Origin: Streptomyces caniscabiei
Lineage (GTDB): Bacteria > Actinomycetota > Actinomycetes > Streptomycetales > Streptomycetaceae
Length of the DNA stretch: 64,000 nt
NCBI RefSeq assembly: GCF_014930365.1
Contig: NZ_JABXWI010000005.1
Location: 434,001-498,000 of the forward strand
Direction of reading: 5' to 3'
This document shows positions 1-8,421 of this stretch, one piece after another (the stretch's first letter is position 1; the number at the start of each line of letters is the position of its first letter). A program made the position numbers and the translations under genes. A model generated the notes under the pieces. That model saw only the letters and a program-made list of their open reading frames with translations. It made no database searches and was not told the DNA's origin.

Positions 1-131
1 CCCCCGATCAGGACCAGGGCGATCGCGGCGGCGATCAGCGCCCGGGGGCCGGGGAGCCGCCGCCGGGGCGGCGGGCCGGGGTCCAGATCCTCGTCCGCGC
101 CGCGCTCGGCGGTGCTGGTCGGTCCGGCCAC
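1..131 (-). CDS. ftsQ: FtsQ, cell-division protein (N-terminal part only)
   Basis: Only the first 43 or so codons lie in the window; the gene runs off at base 1. The visible part has an acidic, Pro/Arg-rich cytoplasmic start, then an Arg cluster leading into the beginning of a hydrophobic helix (ALIAAAIALVLIG). This is the layout of actinobacterial FtsQ, a bitopic divisome protein that links FtsL/FtsB-type proteins to the septal wall synthase. The GTG at 131 follows a GGAGAGGGAG ribosome site; an in-frame GTG at 137 is also possible but sits too close to it. The assignment rests mainly on its place directly after murG in the dcw cluster, since the POTRA domain is outside the window. Confidence 0.75.
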   Translation of the reverse strand, partial: MAGPTSTAERGADEDLDPGPPPRRRLPGPRALIAAAIALVLIG

Positions 132-189
132 GCGCACTCCCTCTCCTGGCCCGGTTCGCCTCCGGGCGCCTCAGCCGGCGATCCGCTCT

Positions 190-1287
190 CTAGCGGTGTC
201 CACGCTTGGCGGCGATCGCCTCGTACACCATCCCGACGAGCAGGTCGTCGGCGTCCCGTCGGCCGAACTCGCTGGCGGCGCGGGACATCTCGTACAGCCG
301 GTGCGGGTCGGCGAGGACGGGCAGCACGTTCTGCTGCACCCACTGGGGCGTCAGCTCCGCGTCGTCGACCAGCAGTCCGCCGCCGGCCTTGACCACCGGC
401 TGGGCGTTCAGCCGCTGTTCGCCGTTGCCGATGGGCAGCGGGACGTAGGCGGCCGGGAGCCCGACGGCGGAGAGTTCGGCGACGGTCATCGCGCCCGCGC
501 GGCAGAGCATCATGTCGGCCGCGGCGTACGCGAGGTCCATCCGGTCCACGTACGGTACCGGGATGTACGGGGGCATTCCCGGCATCTGGTGTACCTGCGG
601 CAGTTCGTTCTTCGGGCCGACCGCGTGCAGGATCTGGATCCCGGCCTGCTGGAGGTAGGGGGCGACCTGCTGGACGACCTCGTTGAGACGGCGCGCGCCC
701 TGGGAGCCGCCGGAGACCAGCAGGGTCGGCAGGTTGGGGTCGAGACCGAACAGCGCGCGGGCCTCGGGGCGCATGGCGGCCCGGTCGAGGGTCGCGATGG
801 AGCGGCGCAGCGGGATGCCGATGTACCGGGCGTCGCGGAGTTTGCTGTCCGGGGTGGAGACCGCGACCTGGGCGGCGTACCGGGAGCCGATCTTGTTGGC
901 GAGGCCGGGGCGGGCGTTGGCCTCGTGGACGATGATCGGCACCCCGAGGCGCTTGGCGGCCAGGTAGCCGGGCAGGGCGACATAGCCGCCGAAGCCGACG
1001 ACCGCGTCCGCCTTGGTGCGCTCCAGGATCTGCTCGGTCGCCTTGATCGTGCCGCGCAGCCGGCCGGGCACGGTGATCAGCTCGGGGGTGGGCTTGCGCG
1101 GCAGGGGTACGGCGGGGATCAGCGCGAGTTCGTAGCCGCGCTCGGGGACGAGGCGCGTCTCGAGGCCGCGCTCCGTGCCCAGGGCCGTGATGCCCACGGT
1201 CGGGTCCTGCCTGCGCAGGGCGTCCGCGAGGGCGAGCGCGGGCTCGATGTGACCGGCGGTTCCGCCACCGGCGAGTACGACATGCAC
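190..1287 (-). CDS. murG: MurG, UDP-GlcNAc:lipid I N-acetylglucosaminyltransferase
   Basis: Transfers GlcNAc from UDP-GlcNAc to lipid I, making lipid II on the inner face of the membrane. The 365-residue protein has the family length. The N-terminal glycine loop GGGTAGH near residues 7-13 and the second glycine-rich loop SGGSQGARRLN near 190-200 are both present, and a C-terminal GT-B nucleotide-binding half follows. The ATG start comes 6 bases after the ftsW stop, so the two are probably co-translated; the GGAGAG ribosome site lies inside the ftsW 3' end. ftsQ follows 58 bp downstream. Confidence 0.97.
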   Translation of the reverse strand: MHVVLAGGGTAGHIEPALALADALRRQDPTVGITALGTERGLETRLVPERGYELALIPAVPLPRKPTPELITVPGRLRGTIKATEQILERTKADAVVGFGGYVALPGYLAAKRLGVPIIVHEANARPGLANKIGSRYAAQVAVSTPDSKLRDARYIGIPLRRSIATLDRAAMRPEARALFGLDPNLPTLLVSGGSQGARRLNEVVQQVAPYLQQAGIQILHAVGPKNELPQVHQMPGMPPYIPVPYVDRMDLAYAAADMMLCRAGAMTVAELSAVGLPAAYVPLPIGNGEQRLNAQPVVKAGGGLLVDDAELTPQWVQQNVLPVLADPHRLYEMSRAASEFGRRDADDLLVGMVYEAIAAKRGHR

Positions 1288-1293
1288 CGAAAT

Positions 1294-2643
1294 TCACCGC
1301 TCTCCGGACGAACGTGCCGAGACACGCCGTCGCATCGTGTTCCATCTCCCGGGCCCCGAAGGGCCGCCGCCACGCTTTCTACCAAAGCGGGGCTGCCGCA
1401 TGGCAAGCGCCGCCCGCGCAGCGGGCTCGTCGCGCGCGAAGGCGATCAGCAACCCGATGGCGAACATGGTCGGCAGCAGGGCGGATCCTCCGTAGGAGAA
1501 CAGCGGGAGCGGGACTCCGGCGATCGGCAGCAGACCGAGCACCGCACCGATGTTGATCACTGCCTGAGCGGTGATCCAGGTGGTCACGCCTCCCGCGGCA
1601 TACCTGACGAAGGGGTCCTCCGTGCGTCCGGCCACGCGGATACCCGCATAGCCTAGAGCCGCGAAGAGGGCGAGCACCGACAGCGTCCCCGCGAGGCCCA
1701 GTTCCTCGCCGGTGACGGCGAAGATGAAGTCGGTGTGCGCTTCCGGGAGTTGGCCCCATTTTTCCACACTGGCACCGAGCCCGGAGCCGAAGATTCCACC
1801 CGAGGCCAGGGCGTAGATGCCGTGCACGGCCTGCCAGCAGTCGGCGCCGTCCGTGCGGGGTTCGGTGGCTCCGATGCAGGCCAGGCGGGCCATACGGTTC
1901 TCGCTGGTCCTGATCAGGACGAATCCGATGAGTCCGGCGATGGACAGCACGCCCACGAACATCCGGGTCGGCGCCCCGGCCAGCCACAGCAGGCCGAACA
2001 GGATCGCCGTGAGAATGATCGCGGTGCCCATGTCACCGCCGAGCATGATCAGCCCGAGCAGCAGGAACGCCACCGGAACGAGCGGCACCAGCATGTGCTT
2101 CCACTGCGTCAGCAGGCGCTTGTCCTCCTTGCGGGCCAGCAGGTCGGCGCCCCAGAGCACGAGCGCCAGCTTGCCGAACTCGCTGGGCTGGATCTGGAAG
2201 GAGCCGCCGACGGCGATCCAGTTCTGGTTGCCGTTGATCGACTGCCCTATCCCGGGCACTTGAACCAGGGCCATCAGGAACACACAGCCGGCCAGGATCG
2301 GATACGCCAGCGCCCGGTGCAGCTTGACCGGCATCCGGGAGGCCACGAGCAGCAGCACGGTGCCGATCGCGGCGGCGAGGAACTGCTTGCGGAAGAAGAA
2401 GGTGCCGGGCAGCGACTTCTGCAGGGCGGTGATCTGCGAGGCCGAGTAGACCATCACCAGCCCCAGCACGGTGATCAGCAGGCTGCCGCCGAGGATCAGG
2501 TAGTACGCGGTCAGCGGCCGGTCCCAGGCCTTGCGCGCCCGTGTGTGCAGCCGCCGCAGGGGGTTCTCGCGCGGCGGCCGGGAGACGGGTGGCCGCCGGG
2601 TGACGCGCTGGAGGGGCGCACGGCTCGTACGGCTACTCGGCAT
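1294..2643 (-). CDS. ftsW: FtsW, septal SEDS peptidoglycan polymerase
   Basis: Multi-pass SEDS-family membrane protein of 449 residues, with about ten hydrophobic segments between residues 50 and 410. The SEDS signature near the C-terminus (PLFSYGGSALLPTM) is present, as is the conserved loop GIYALASGGIFGSGLGAS. In the family FtsW polymerises lipid II with a cognate class B penicillin-binding protein, here the FtsI encoded in the same cluster. Both tails are basic and probably cytoplasmic. The ATG has a GAGGG ribosome site about 9 nt upstream. It follows murD by 88 bp, one of the larger gaps in the cluster, so a local promoter is possible. RodA is the alternative SEDS member, but the dcw context favours FtsW. 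Confidence 0.95.
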   Translation of the reverse strand: MPSSRTSRAPLQRVTRRPPVSRPPRENPLRRLHTRARKAWDRPLTAYYLILGGSLLITVLGLVMVYSASQITALQKSLPGTFFFRKQFLAAAIGTVLLLVASRMPVKLHRALAYPILAGCVFLMALVQVPGIGQSINGNQNWIAVGGSFQIQPSEFGKLALVLWGADLLARKEDKRLLTQWKHMLVPLVPVAFLLLGLIMLGGDMGTAIILTAILFGLLWLAGAPTRMFVGVLSIAGLIGFVLIRTSENRMARLACIGATEPRTDGADCWQAVHGIYALASGGIFGSGLGASVEKWGQLPEAHTDFIFAVTGEELGLAGTLSVLALFAALGYAGIRVAGRTEDPFVRYAAGGVTTWITAQAVINIGAVLGLLPIAGVPLPLFSYGGSALLPTMFAIGLLIAFARDEPAARAALAMRQPRFGRKRGGGPSGPGRWNTMRRRVSARSSGER

Positions 2644-2731
2644 CGGGGGCGCCCTCGCCGCCGACCGACCAGTTCCGTGTCACGCGTCCCTCCCAGTGTC
2701 ACCCGGCGCCGCCAGGCGAGGCCGGGCCGGG

Positions 2732-4144
2732 TCAGCCGTCCGTGGCGGCCAGTTCGCGCACAGCCTCCGCGAACGCGTCCCCACGCCTGTTGTAGTTGAC
2801 GAACATGTCCATCGACGCACAGGCCGGCGCCAGGAGCACCGTGTCGCCCGTCCGTGCCAGTGTCCGCGCCTCGCGGACGGCGGCGAGCATCGCCCCAGTG
2901 TCGGTCCGGTCGAGGTCGACGACCGGCACTTCCGGCGCGTGTCGCGCGAGCGCTTCCCGGATCAGCGCGCGATCCGCGCCGATCAGCACGACCCCCCGCA
3001 GCCGCCCGGCGGCGCCGGCGACGAGCTCGTCGAAGGTGGCCCCCTTGGCGAGCCCGCCCGCGATCCACACGATCGACTCGTACGCGGCCAACGAGGCCTG
3101 CGCCGCATGCGTGTTGGTGGCCTTGGAGTCGTCGATGTACGCCACGCCGTCCACGTCGGCGACGTGCGCGATGCGGTGCGCGTCCGGGGTGAAGGCCCGC
3201 AGACCGTCGCGTACGGCCGCAGCGGGCACCCCGTAGGCGCGGGCGAGGGCGGCCGCCGCGAGGGCGTTGGCGATGTTGTGCGGGGCCGGCGGGTTCACGT
3301 CGGAGATCTCGGCGAGTTCCTGGGCGTTCTTCTGCCGGTTCTCGACGAAGGCGCGGTCGACCAGGATGCCCTCCACCACGCCGAGTTGGGACGGGCCGGG
3401 CGTGCCGAGCGTGAATCCGACGGCCCGGCAGCCCTCCTCGACGTCGGCCTCGCGCACCAGGTCCTCGGTGGCCTTGTCGGCGACGTTGTAGACGCAGGCG
3501 ACCCGATTGCCCTCGTAGACGCGGCCCTTGTCCTTGGCGTACGCCTCCATGGAGCCGTGCCAGTCGAGGTGGTCGGGGGCGAGGTTGAGGACGGCGGCGG
3601 AGTGGGCGCGCAGGGAGGGCGCCCAGTGGAGCTGGTAGCTGGACAGCTCGACGGCGAGCACGTCGTAGGGCTCGTCGCCGAGGACCACGTCCAGGAGCGA
3701 GACCCCGATGTTGCCGACGGCGGCCGTGCGCAGCCCCGCCGCCTCCAGGATCGAGGCGAGCATCTGGACGGTCGTGGTCTTGCCGTTGGTGCCCGTGACG
3801 GCCAGCCAGGGAGCGGCGTCGGGGCCCCGCAGCCGCCAGGCGAGTTCGACGTCGCCCCAGATCTCCAGACCGGCCGAGCGGGCCGCCGCGAACAGCGGCT
3901 TGTCCGGCTTCCAGCCCGGGGTGGTGACGACGAGTTCGGTGCCCTCCGGCAGGGTGGCGCCGTCGCCGAGGCGCACGGTGATGCCGAGCGCCTCCAGGTC
4001 GGCGGCCTGCGCGCGGGCGCGTTCGTCGTCGCCGTCGTTGACGACCGTGACGGCGGCGCCGAGGCCGTGCAGGACCTTGGCCGCCGGGATGCCGGAGACA
4101 CCCAGCCCGGCGACGGTGACGTGCTTGCCCTGCCAGTCGGTCAC
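2732..4144 (-). CDS. murD: MurD, UDP-MurNAc-L-Ala:D-Glu ligase
   Basis: Cytoplasmic ATP-dependent ligase that adds D-glutamate to UDP-MurNAc-L-alanine. The N-terminal nucleotide fold starts VAGLGVSG and the Mur-ligase P-loop reads TGTNGKTTT; the central and C-terminal Mur ligase domains follow (470 residues, typical). The open frame extends far upstream inside mraY, but the start is the GTG at 4144, which overlaps the mraY stop in a GTGA arrangement and gives the usual MurD N-terminus (VTDWQGKHVTVAG). This implies translational coupling to mraY. Confidence 0.96.
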   Translation of the reverse strand: MTDWQGKHVTVAGLGVSGIPAAKVLHGLGAAVTVVNDGDDERARAQAADLEALGITVRLGDGATLPEGTELVVTTPGWKPDKPLFAAARSAGLEIWGDVELAWRLRGPDAAPWLAVTGTNGKTTTVQMLASILEAAGLRTAAVGNIGVSLLDVVLGDEPYDVLAVELSSYQLHWAPSLRAHSAAVLNLAPDHLDWHGSMEAYAKDKGRVYEGNRVACVYNVADKATEDLVREADVEEGCRAVGFTLGTPGPSQLGVVEGILVDRAFVENRQKNAQELAEISDVNPPAPHNIANALAAAALARAYGVPAAAVRDGLRAFTPDAHRIAHVADVDGVAYIDDSKATNTHAAQASLAAYESIVWIAGGLAKGATFDELVAGAAGRLRGVVLIGADRALIREALARHAPEVPVVDLDRTDTGAMLAAVREARTLARTGDTVLLAPACASMDMFVNYNRRGDAFAEAVRELAATDG

Positions 4145-5214
4145 TTGTCCGCTGCCCATCCCGCGTAGAAGAGGCCCAGTCCGACGATCACACAGATGCC
4201 CTGGATGATCCAGAAGCGGACCACGACCAGGACCTCGGACCAGCCCTTGAGTTCGAAGTGGTGCTGGAGCGGGGCCATCCTGAAGACCCGCTTGCCGGTC
4301 AGCTTGAACGAGCCGACCTGGATGACGACCGACATGGTGATGAGGACGAACAGACCGCCGAGGAGCGCGAGCAGCAGCTCGGTGCGGGAGCAGATCGCGA
4401 GGCCGGCGAGCGCGCCGCCGAGGGCCAGCGAACCGGTGTCGCCCATGAAGATCTTGGCCGGCGAGGTGTTCCACCACAGGAAGCCGAGGCAGGCGCCCAT
4501 CAGCGCGGAGGCCACGATCGCCAGGTCGAGCGGATCTCGTACCTCGTAACAGGCGGACGGGTTGGTCAGGGTCCGCGTGTTGGCGCAGGACTCCTGGAAC
4601 TGCCACACGCCGATGAAGGTGTACGCGCCGAAGACGAGGACGGAGGCGCCGGTGGCGAGGCCGTCCAGACCGTCGGTGAGGTTCACGCCGTTCGACATGG
4701 CGAGGATCATGAACAGCGCCCAGATGACGAAGAGCACCGGGCCGATGGTCCAGCCGAAGTCCTGGACGAAGGAGATCTTGGTGGAGGCCGGGGTCTGGTC
4801 GCGGGCATCCGGGAACTGCAACGCGAGGACCGCGAAGGCGATACCGACGATCAGCTGGCCGGCCATCTTCGCCTTGGCCCGCAGACCGAGCGAGCGACGC
4901 TTGACGATCTTGATGTAGTCGTCGAGGAAACCGACGAGGCCCATGCCGCCCATCAGGCCGAGCACCAGCAGACCGGAGAAGGTCGGCGGCTGCCCCGAGA
5001 TCACCTTGGCCAGGAAGTACGCGACGATCGTCGCCAGGATGAAGGCGATACCACCCATGGTCGGCGTACCGCGCTTGCTGGCGTGCTCGCGCGGGCCGTC
5101 GTCACGGATGTACTGGCCGTAGCCCTTGCGGGCCAGCAGCTTGATCAGCAGCGGGGTGCCGACCAGGGTCAGGAAGAGACCGATGACTCCTGCGAACAGG
5201 ATCTGATTCATCAT
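4141..5214 (-). CDS. mraY: MraY, phospho-MurNAc-pentapeptide transferase
   Basis: Integral membrane enzyme that transfers phospho-MurNAc-pentapeptide to undecaprenyl phosphate to give lipid I. At 357 residues with about ten hydrophobic helices it has the family size. Visible family motifs are the first cytoplasmic loop with RDDGPREHASKRGTPTMGG, the aspartate-rich FLDDYIK, the NLTDGLDGLA motif, and the C-terminal APLQHHFELKGW loop. The ATG start overlaps the murF stop by 4 bp and the stop overlaps the murD start, so translation of the three is likely coupled. Mycobacterial literature also calls it MurX. Confidence 0.97.
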   Translation of the reverse strand: MMNQILFAGVIGLFLTLVGTPLLIKLLARKGYGQYIRDDGPREHASKRGTPTMGGIAFILATIVAYFLAKVISGQPPTFSGLLVLGLMGGMGLVGFLDDYIKIVKRRSLGLRAKAKMAGQLIVGIAFAVLALQFPDARDQTPASTKISFVQDFGWTIGPVLFVIWALFMILAMSNGVNLTDGLDGLATGASVLVFGAYTFIGVWQFQESCANTRTLTNPSACYEVRDPLDLAIVASALMGACLGFLWWNTSPAKIFMGDTGSLALGGALAGLAICSRTELLLALLGGLFVLITMSVVIQVGSFKLTGKRVFRMAPLQHHFELKGWSEVLVVVRFWIIQGICVIVGLGLFYAGWAADK

Positions 5215-6626
5215 CGCGCGGCAACCTCACCCTCGTTGCCGCCGTCGAGCAGCGCCTGCGCCACACTCTCGAGCCCGACCGACCGGGACGCCTTCACGAG
5301 TACGACGTCTCCCGGGCGCAACTGACTGCGCAACAGGTCGACCGCCGCCTGTGCGTCGGACACGTGCACCGACTCCTCACCCCACGAACCCTCGTTGTAT
5401 GCGCCCAGTTGCAGCCAGGAGGCCTCCCTGCCCCCGACCGCGACGAGCTTGCCGACATTGAGCCGGACGGCGAGCCGTCCGACCGCGTCGTGCTCGGCGA
5501 GCGATTCGTCCCCGAGCTCGGCCATCTTGCCGAGCACCGCCCAGGTCCGCCGCCCCTTGCCCATGGCCGCGAGCGCGCGCAGAGCGGCCCGCATGGACTC
5601 GGGGTTCGCGTTGTAGGCGTCGTTGACGACCGTCACGCCGTCCGGGCGCTCGGTGACCTCCATGCGCCAGCGGGAGAGGGAGCCCGCCTCGGAGAGCGCG
5701 GTGGCGATCTCACTTGCGGACATGCCCAGCTCATGGGCGACGGCGGCCGCGGCGAGCGCGTTCGACACGTGGTGCTCACCGTACAGGCGCATGGTCACAT
5801 CGCTTGCACCGGAGGGTGTGTGAAGCCTGAACGCGGGCTGTCCGGCCTCGGTGAGCGTCACGTTCTCGGCGCGTACGTCCGCTTCGCCGGACTCGCCGAA
5901 GAGGAGCACCCGGGCCTTCGTACGGGACGCCATGGCCCGTACGAGGGGGTCGTCGGCGTTGAGGATCGCCGCGCCGCCCTCCTGCTCGGACGGCAGGGCC
6001 TCCACCAGTTCGCCCTTGGCCTGCGCGATCTGCTCGCGGCCGCCGAACTCGCCGATGTGGGCGGTGCCGACGTTCAGCACGAGGCCGACCTTCGGCGGGG
6101 TCAGCTCGGTGAGGTACTTGATGTGGCCGATGCCGCGGGCGCCCATCTCCAGGACGAGGAAACGGGTCTCCTCGGTGGCGCTGAGCGCGGTGAGGGGCAG
6201 TCCGATCTCGTTGTTGAGGGAGCCGGGCGTGAAGACCGTCGGCGCCTTGCGCCGGAGCACCTGGGCGATCAGGTCCTTGGTGCTGGTCTTGCCCGCGGAG
6301 CCGGTGAGGGCCACGAGGGTCGTGCCGAGCTTGCGCACGACGTGCCGGGCGAGGGCGCCGAGCGCCGTCTGCACATCGGCCACGACGATCGCGGGCACGC
6401 CGACGGGGCGGGACGCCAGCACCGCTGCCGCGCCCGCCTCGACGACCGCGGCCGCGAAGTCGTGTCCGTCCACGCGCTCGCCCGCGAAGGCGACGAAGAG
6501 GCTGCCGGGCTCCACCTCACGGGAGTCCCGGACGACCGGTCCGGTGACCTGGGCCGACGGATCCGGTATGTCGTGCGTCTGCCCGCCGACGACTTCTGCG
6601 ATCTCGGCGAGAGAGAGGGCGATCAC
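5211..6626 (-). CDS. murF: MurF, UDP-MurNAc-tripeptide:D-Ala-D-Ala ligase
   Basis: Adds D-Ala-D-Ala to the UDP-MurNAc-tripeptide, the last cytoplasmic step before MraY. The 471-residue protein has the three Mur-ligase domains: an N-terminal substrate domain, a central ATPase domain with P-loop TGSAGKTSTKD near residue 109, and a C-terminal domain with NDAYNANPESMRAAL. It overlaps mraY by 4 bp and begins 4 bp after murE ends, so all three ligase genes form one translational run. Confidence 0.96.
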   Translation of the reverse strand: MIALSLAEIAEVVGGQTHDIPDPSAQVTGPVVRDSREVEPGSLFVAFAGERVDGHDFAAAVVEAGAAAVLASRPVGVPAIVVADVQTALGALARHVVRKLGTTLVALTGSAGKTSTKDLIAQVLRRKAPTVFTPGSLNNEIGLPLTALSATEETRFLVLEMGARGIGHIKYLTELTPPKVGLVLNVGTAHIGEFGGREQIAQAKGELVEALPSEQEGGAAILNADDPLVRAMASRTKARVLLFGESGEADVRAENVTLTEAGQPAFRLHTPSGASDVTMRLYGEHHVSNALAAAAVAHELGMSASEIATALSEAGSLSRWRMEVTERPDGVTVVNDAYNANPESMRAALRALAAMGKGRRTWAVLGKMAELGDESLAEHDAVGRLAVRLNVGKLVAVGGREASWLQLGAYNEGSWGEESVHVSDAQAAVDLLRSQLRPGDVVLVKASRSVGLESVAQALLDGGNEGEVAAR

Positions 6627-6630
6627 AAGT

Positions 6631-8157
6631 TCATCCCTGGGTCTGCTGGATAGCTTCGCGGAGCACCTGGCGGTCGTCGAAGGGACGGACCACGCCGGCG
6701 ATGTCCTGGCCCTGCTCGTGGCCCTTGCCCGCGACCAGCACGGTGTCGCCCGGCTGGGCGCGCGCCACCGCCGCGGAGATCGCGGCGGCCCGGTCCTCGA
6801 AGAGGAGGACCTCGCCGCGCTCGTGGGCCGGCACGGACGCCGCGCCTTCGAGCATGGTCGCGAGGATCGCGAGGGGGTCCTCGGAGCGGGGGTTGTCGGA
6901 GGTCAGTACGGCCGTGTCGGAGAGGCGGGCCATGGCGGCGCCCATCGGTGCGCGCTTGGTGGTGTCCCGGTCGCCGCCGCAGCCGAGCACGACGTGCAGG
7001 CTGCCCTCGGTGACCTTGCGCAGCGCCTTGAGGACCGACTCGACGGCGTCGGTCTTGTGGGCGTAGTCGACGACCGCGAGGTACGGCTGCCCGGCGTCCA
7101 CCCGCTCCAGCCGGCCAGGCACGCCCGGTACGGCGGAGACGCCGTCGGCGGCGGTCTGCGGGTCGATCCCGGCGACGGCCAGCGCGGCCACGGCCGCCAG
7201 GGTGTTGGCGACGTTGAAGCTGCCCGGCAGCGGCGCCCTGGCGGCGATCCGCTCGCCCTTGGGCCCGACCACCGTGAACGTCGAGTCCATCGGCCCGACC
7301 CGGACGTCCTCGGCGCGCCAGTCGGCGTCGGGGTGCCCCTCGGCGGAGAAGGTGACGACCGGGACCGTGGCCTCGTCGACGAGCCGGCGGCCGTACTCGT
7401 CGTCGAGGTTGACGACGCCGAGCCTGCTGCGCTCGGGGGTGAACAGCTTTGCCTTGGCCTGGAAGTAGTCCTCCATGCCGGAGTGGAACTCCATGTGTTC
7501 CGGGCTGAGGTTGTTGAAGACCGCGACGTCGAAGACGCAGCCGTCGACCCGGCCGAGGACCAGGGCGTGGCTGGAGACCTCCATGACGACCGAGTCCACC
7601 CCGCGTTCGCGCATGACGGCGAAGAGGGCCTGGAGGTCGGTGGCCTCGGGGGTGGTCCGCTCGGACTTGATGCGCTCGTCGCCGATGCGCATCTCGACGG
7701 TGCCGATGAGCCCCGTGGAGCGCACGGCCTGCAGACCGCCTTCGACGAGGTACGCGGTGGTGGTCTTGCCCGAGGTGCCGGTGATGCCGATCTGGAGCAG
7801 GTCGCCGCCCGGCCGGCCGTAGATGGTGGCCGCCAGCTCGCCCATCCGCGCGCGCGGGTTCTCCACGACGAGGGCGGGAAGCCCGGCCGCGGCGGCGCGC
7901 TCGGCGCCGCTGGGGTCGGTGAGGACGGCGACGGCGCCGAGGCCGACCGCCTGGTCGACGAAGTCGGCTCCGTGCAGACGGGCACCGGGCAGCGCGGCGT
8001 AGAGGTCGCCGGGGCGGACGGCTCGCGAGTCGTGGGTGATGCCCGTGACCCGGACGGTGTCCGCGCTCGTCGGCTGCTCGGCACCCAGCTGACCGGCGAG
8101 TTCCGCGAGGGGTGTGGCGGAGACATGGGCCGGCCTGGGCGGTCCCGGATATGTCAC
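6631..8157 (-). CDS. murE: MurE, UDP-MurNAc-dipeptide:diaminopimelate ligase
   Basis: ATP-dependent ligase that adds the third stem-peptide residue, diaminopimelate (LL-DAP in Streptomyces walls). The P-loop reads TGTSGKTTTAY, and the DAP-recognition motif DNPRSEDP is present, which separates it from lysine-adding MurE enzymes. The GTG at 8157 is chosen because AGAAGGACG lies 6 nt upstream and the protein then has about 508 residues. The same frame is open to an ATG at 8358, which would add 67 Pro/Ser/Arg-rich residues with no well-placed ribosome site. Related genomes are sometimes annotated from that upstream start, so the N-terminus is uncertain. Confidence 0.94.
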   Translation of the reverse strand: MTYPGPPRPAHVSATPLAELAGQLGAEQPTSADTVRVTGITHDSRAVRPGDLYAALPGARLHGADFVDQAVGLGAVAVLTDPSGAERAAAAGLPALVVENPRARMGELAATIYGRPGGDLLQIGITGTSGKTTTAYLVEGGLQAVRSTGLIGTVEMRIGDERIKSERTTPEATDLQALFAVMRERGVDSVVMEVSSHALVLGRVDGCVFDVAVFNNLSPEHMEFHSGMEDYFQAKAKLFTPERSRLGVVNLDDEYGRRLVDEATVPVVTFSAEGHPDADWRAEDVRVGPMDSTFTVVGPKGERIAARAPLPGSFNVANTLAAVAALAVAGIDPQTAADGVSAVPGVPGRLERVDAGQPYLAVVDYAHKTDAVESVLKALRKVTEGSLHVVLGCGGDRDTTKRAPMGAAMARLSDTAVLTSDNPRSEDPLAILATMLEGAASVPAHERGEVLLFEDRAAAISAAVARAQPGDTVLVAGKGHEQGQDIAGVVRPFDDRQVLREAIQQTQG

Positions 8158-8421
8158 GGGAACGTCCTTCTGGGTGGTTTGGGACTGATCAGCGTGTGGC
8201 ACGGCGGTGAGCGTACCGGGCGCACCCCCACGGGAGCCAAAGGGCAGCCCGCGCGAAGCGCGGTCCGGCAAGGGCGGTGGTGGGTGACGGGTGGGCGAGG
8301 GTTTGTGCGAGCGGGGCTCGGGGGTGTGGTTCCCGGGGTCGGGAGTGATCATGGTCACGAGTCGGTTCCTGGCTGGTTGCGCTGATCGTCGGGCGGATCA
8401 GGGTGGGGGCCGGAGGGCGGG
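8158..8421. other. 264-bp spacer between ftsI and murE
   Basis: This is the largest internal gap in the dcw cluster if murE starts at 8157. The murE frame stays open through most of it, up to 8358, but the residues it would encode are low-complexity. I see no clear terminator hairpin. The spacer could hold a promoter for murE and the genes after it, or encode an N-terminal extension of MurE. Confidence 0.4.

Noticed and set aside
5851..8385. A plus-strand open frame of over 800 codons opposite murF and murE
   Set aside because: It is the antisense reading of two clear Mur ligases; its composition is the His/Arg/Gly/Val-rich pattern expected from the G+C third-position bias, with no domain.
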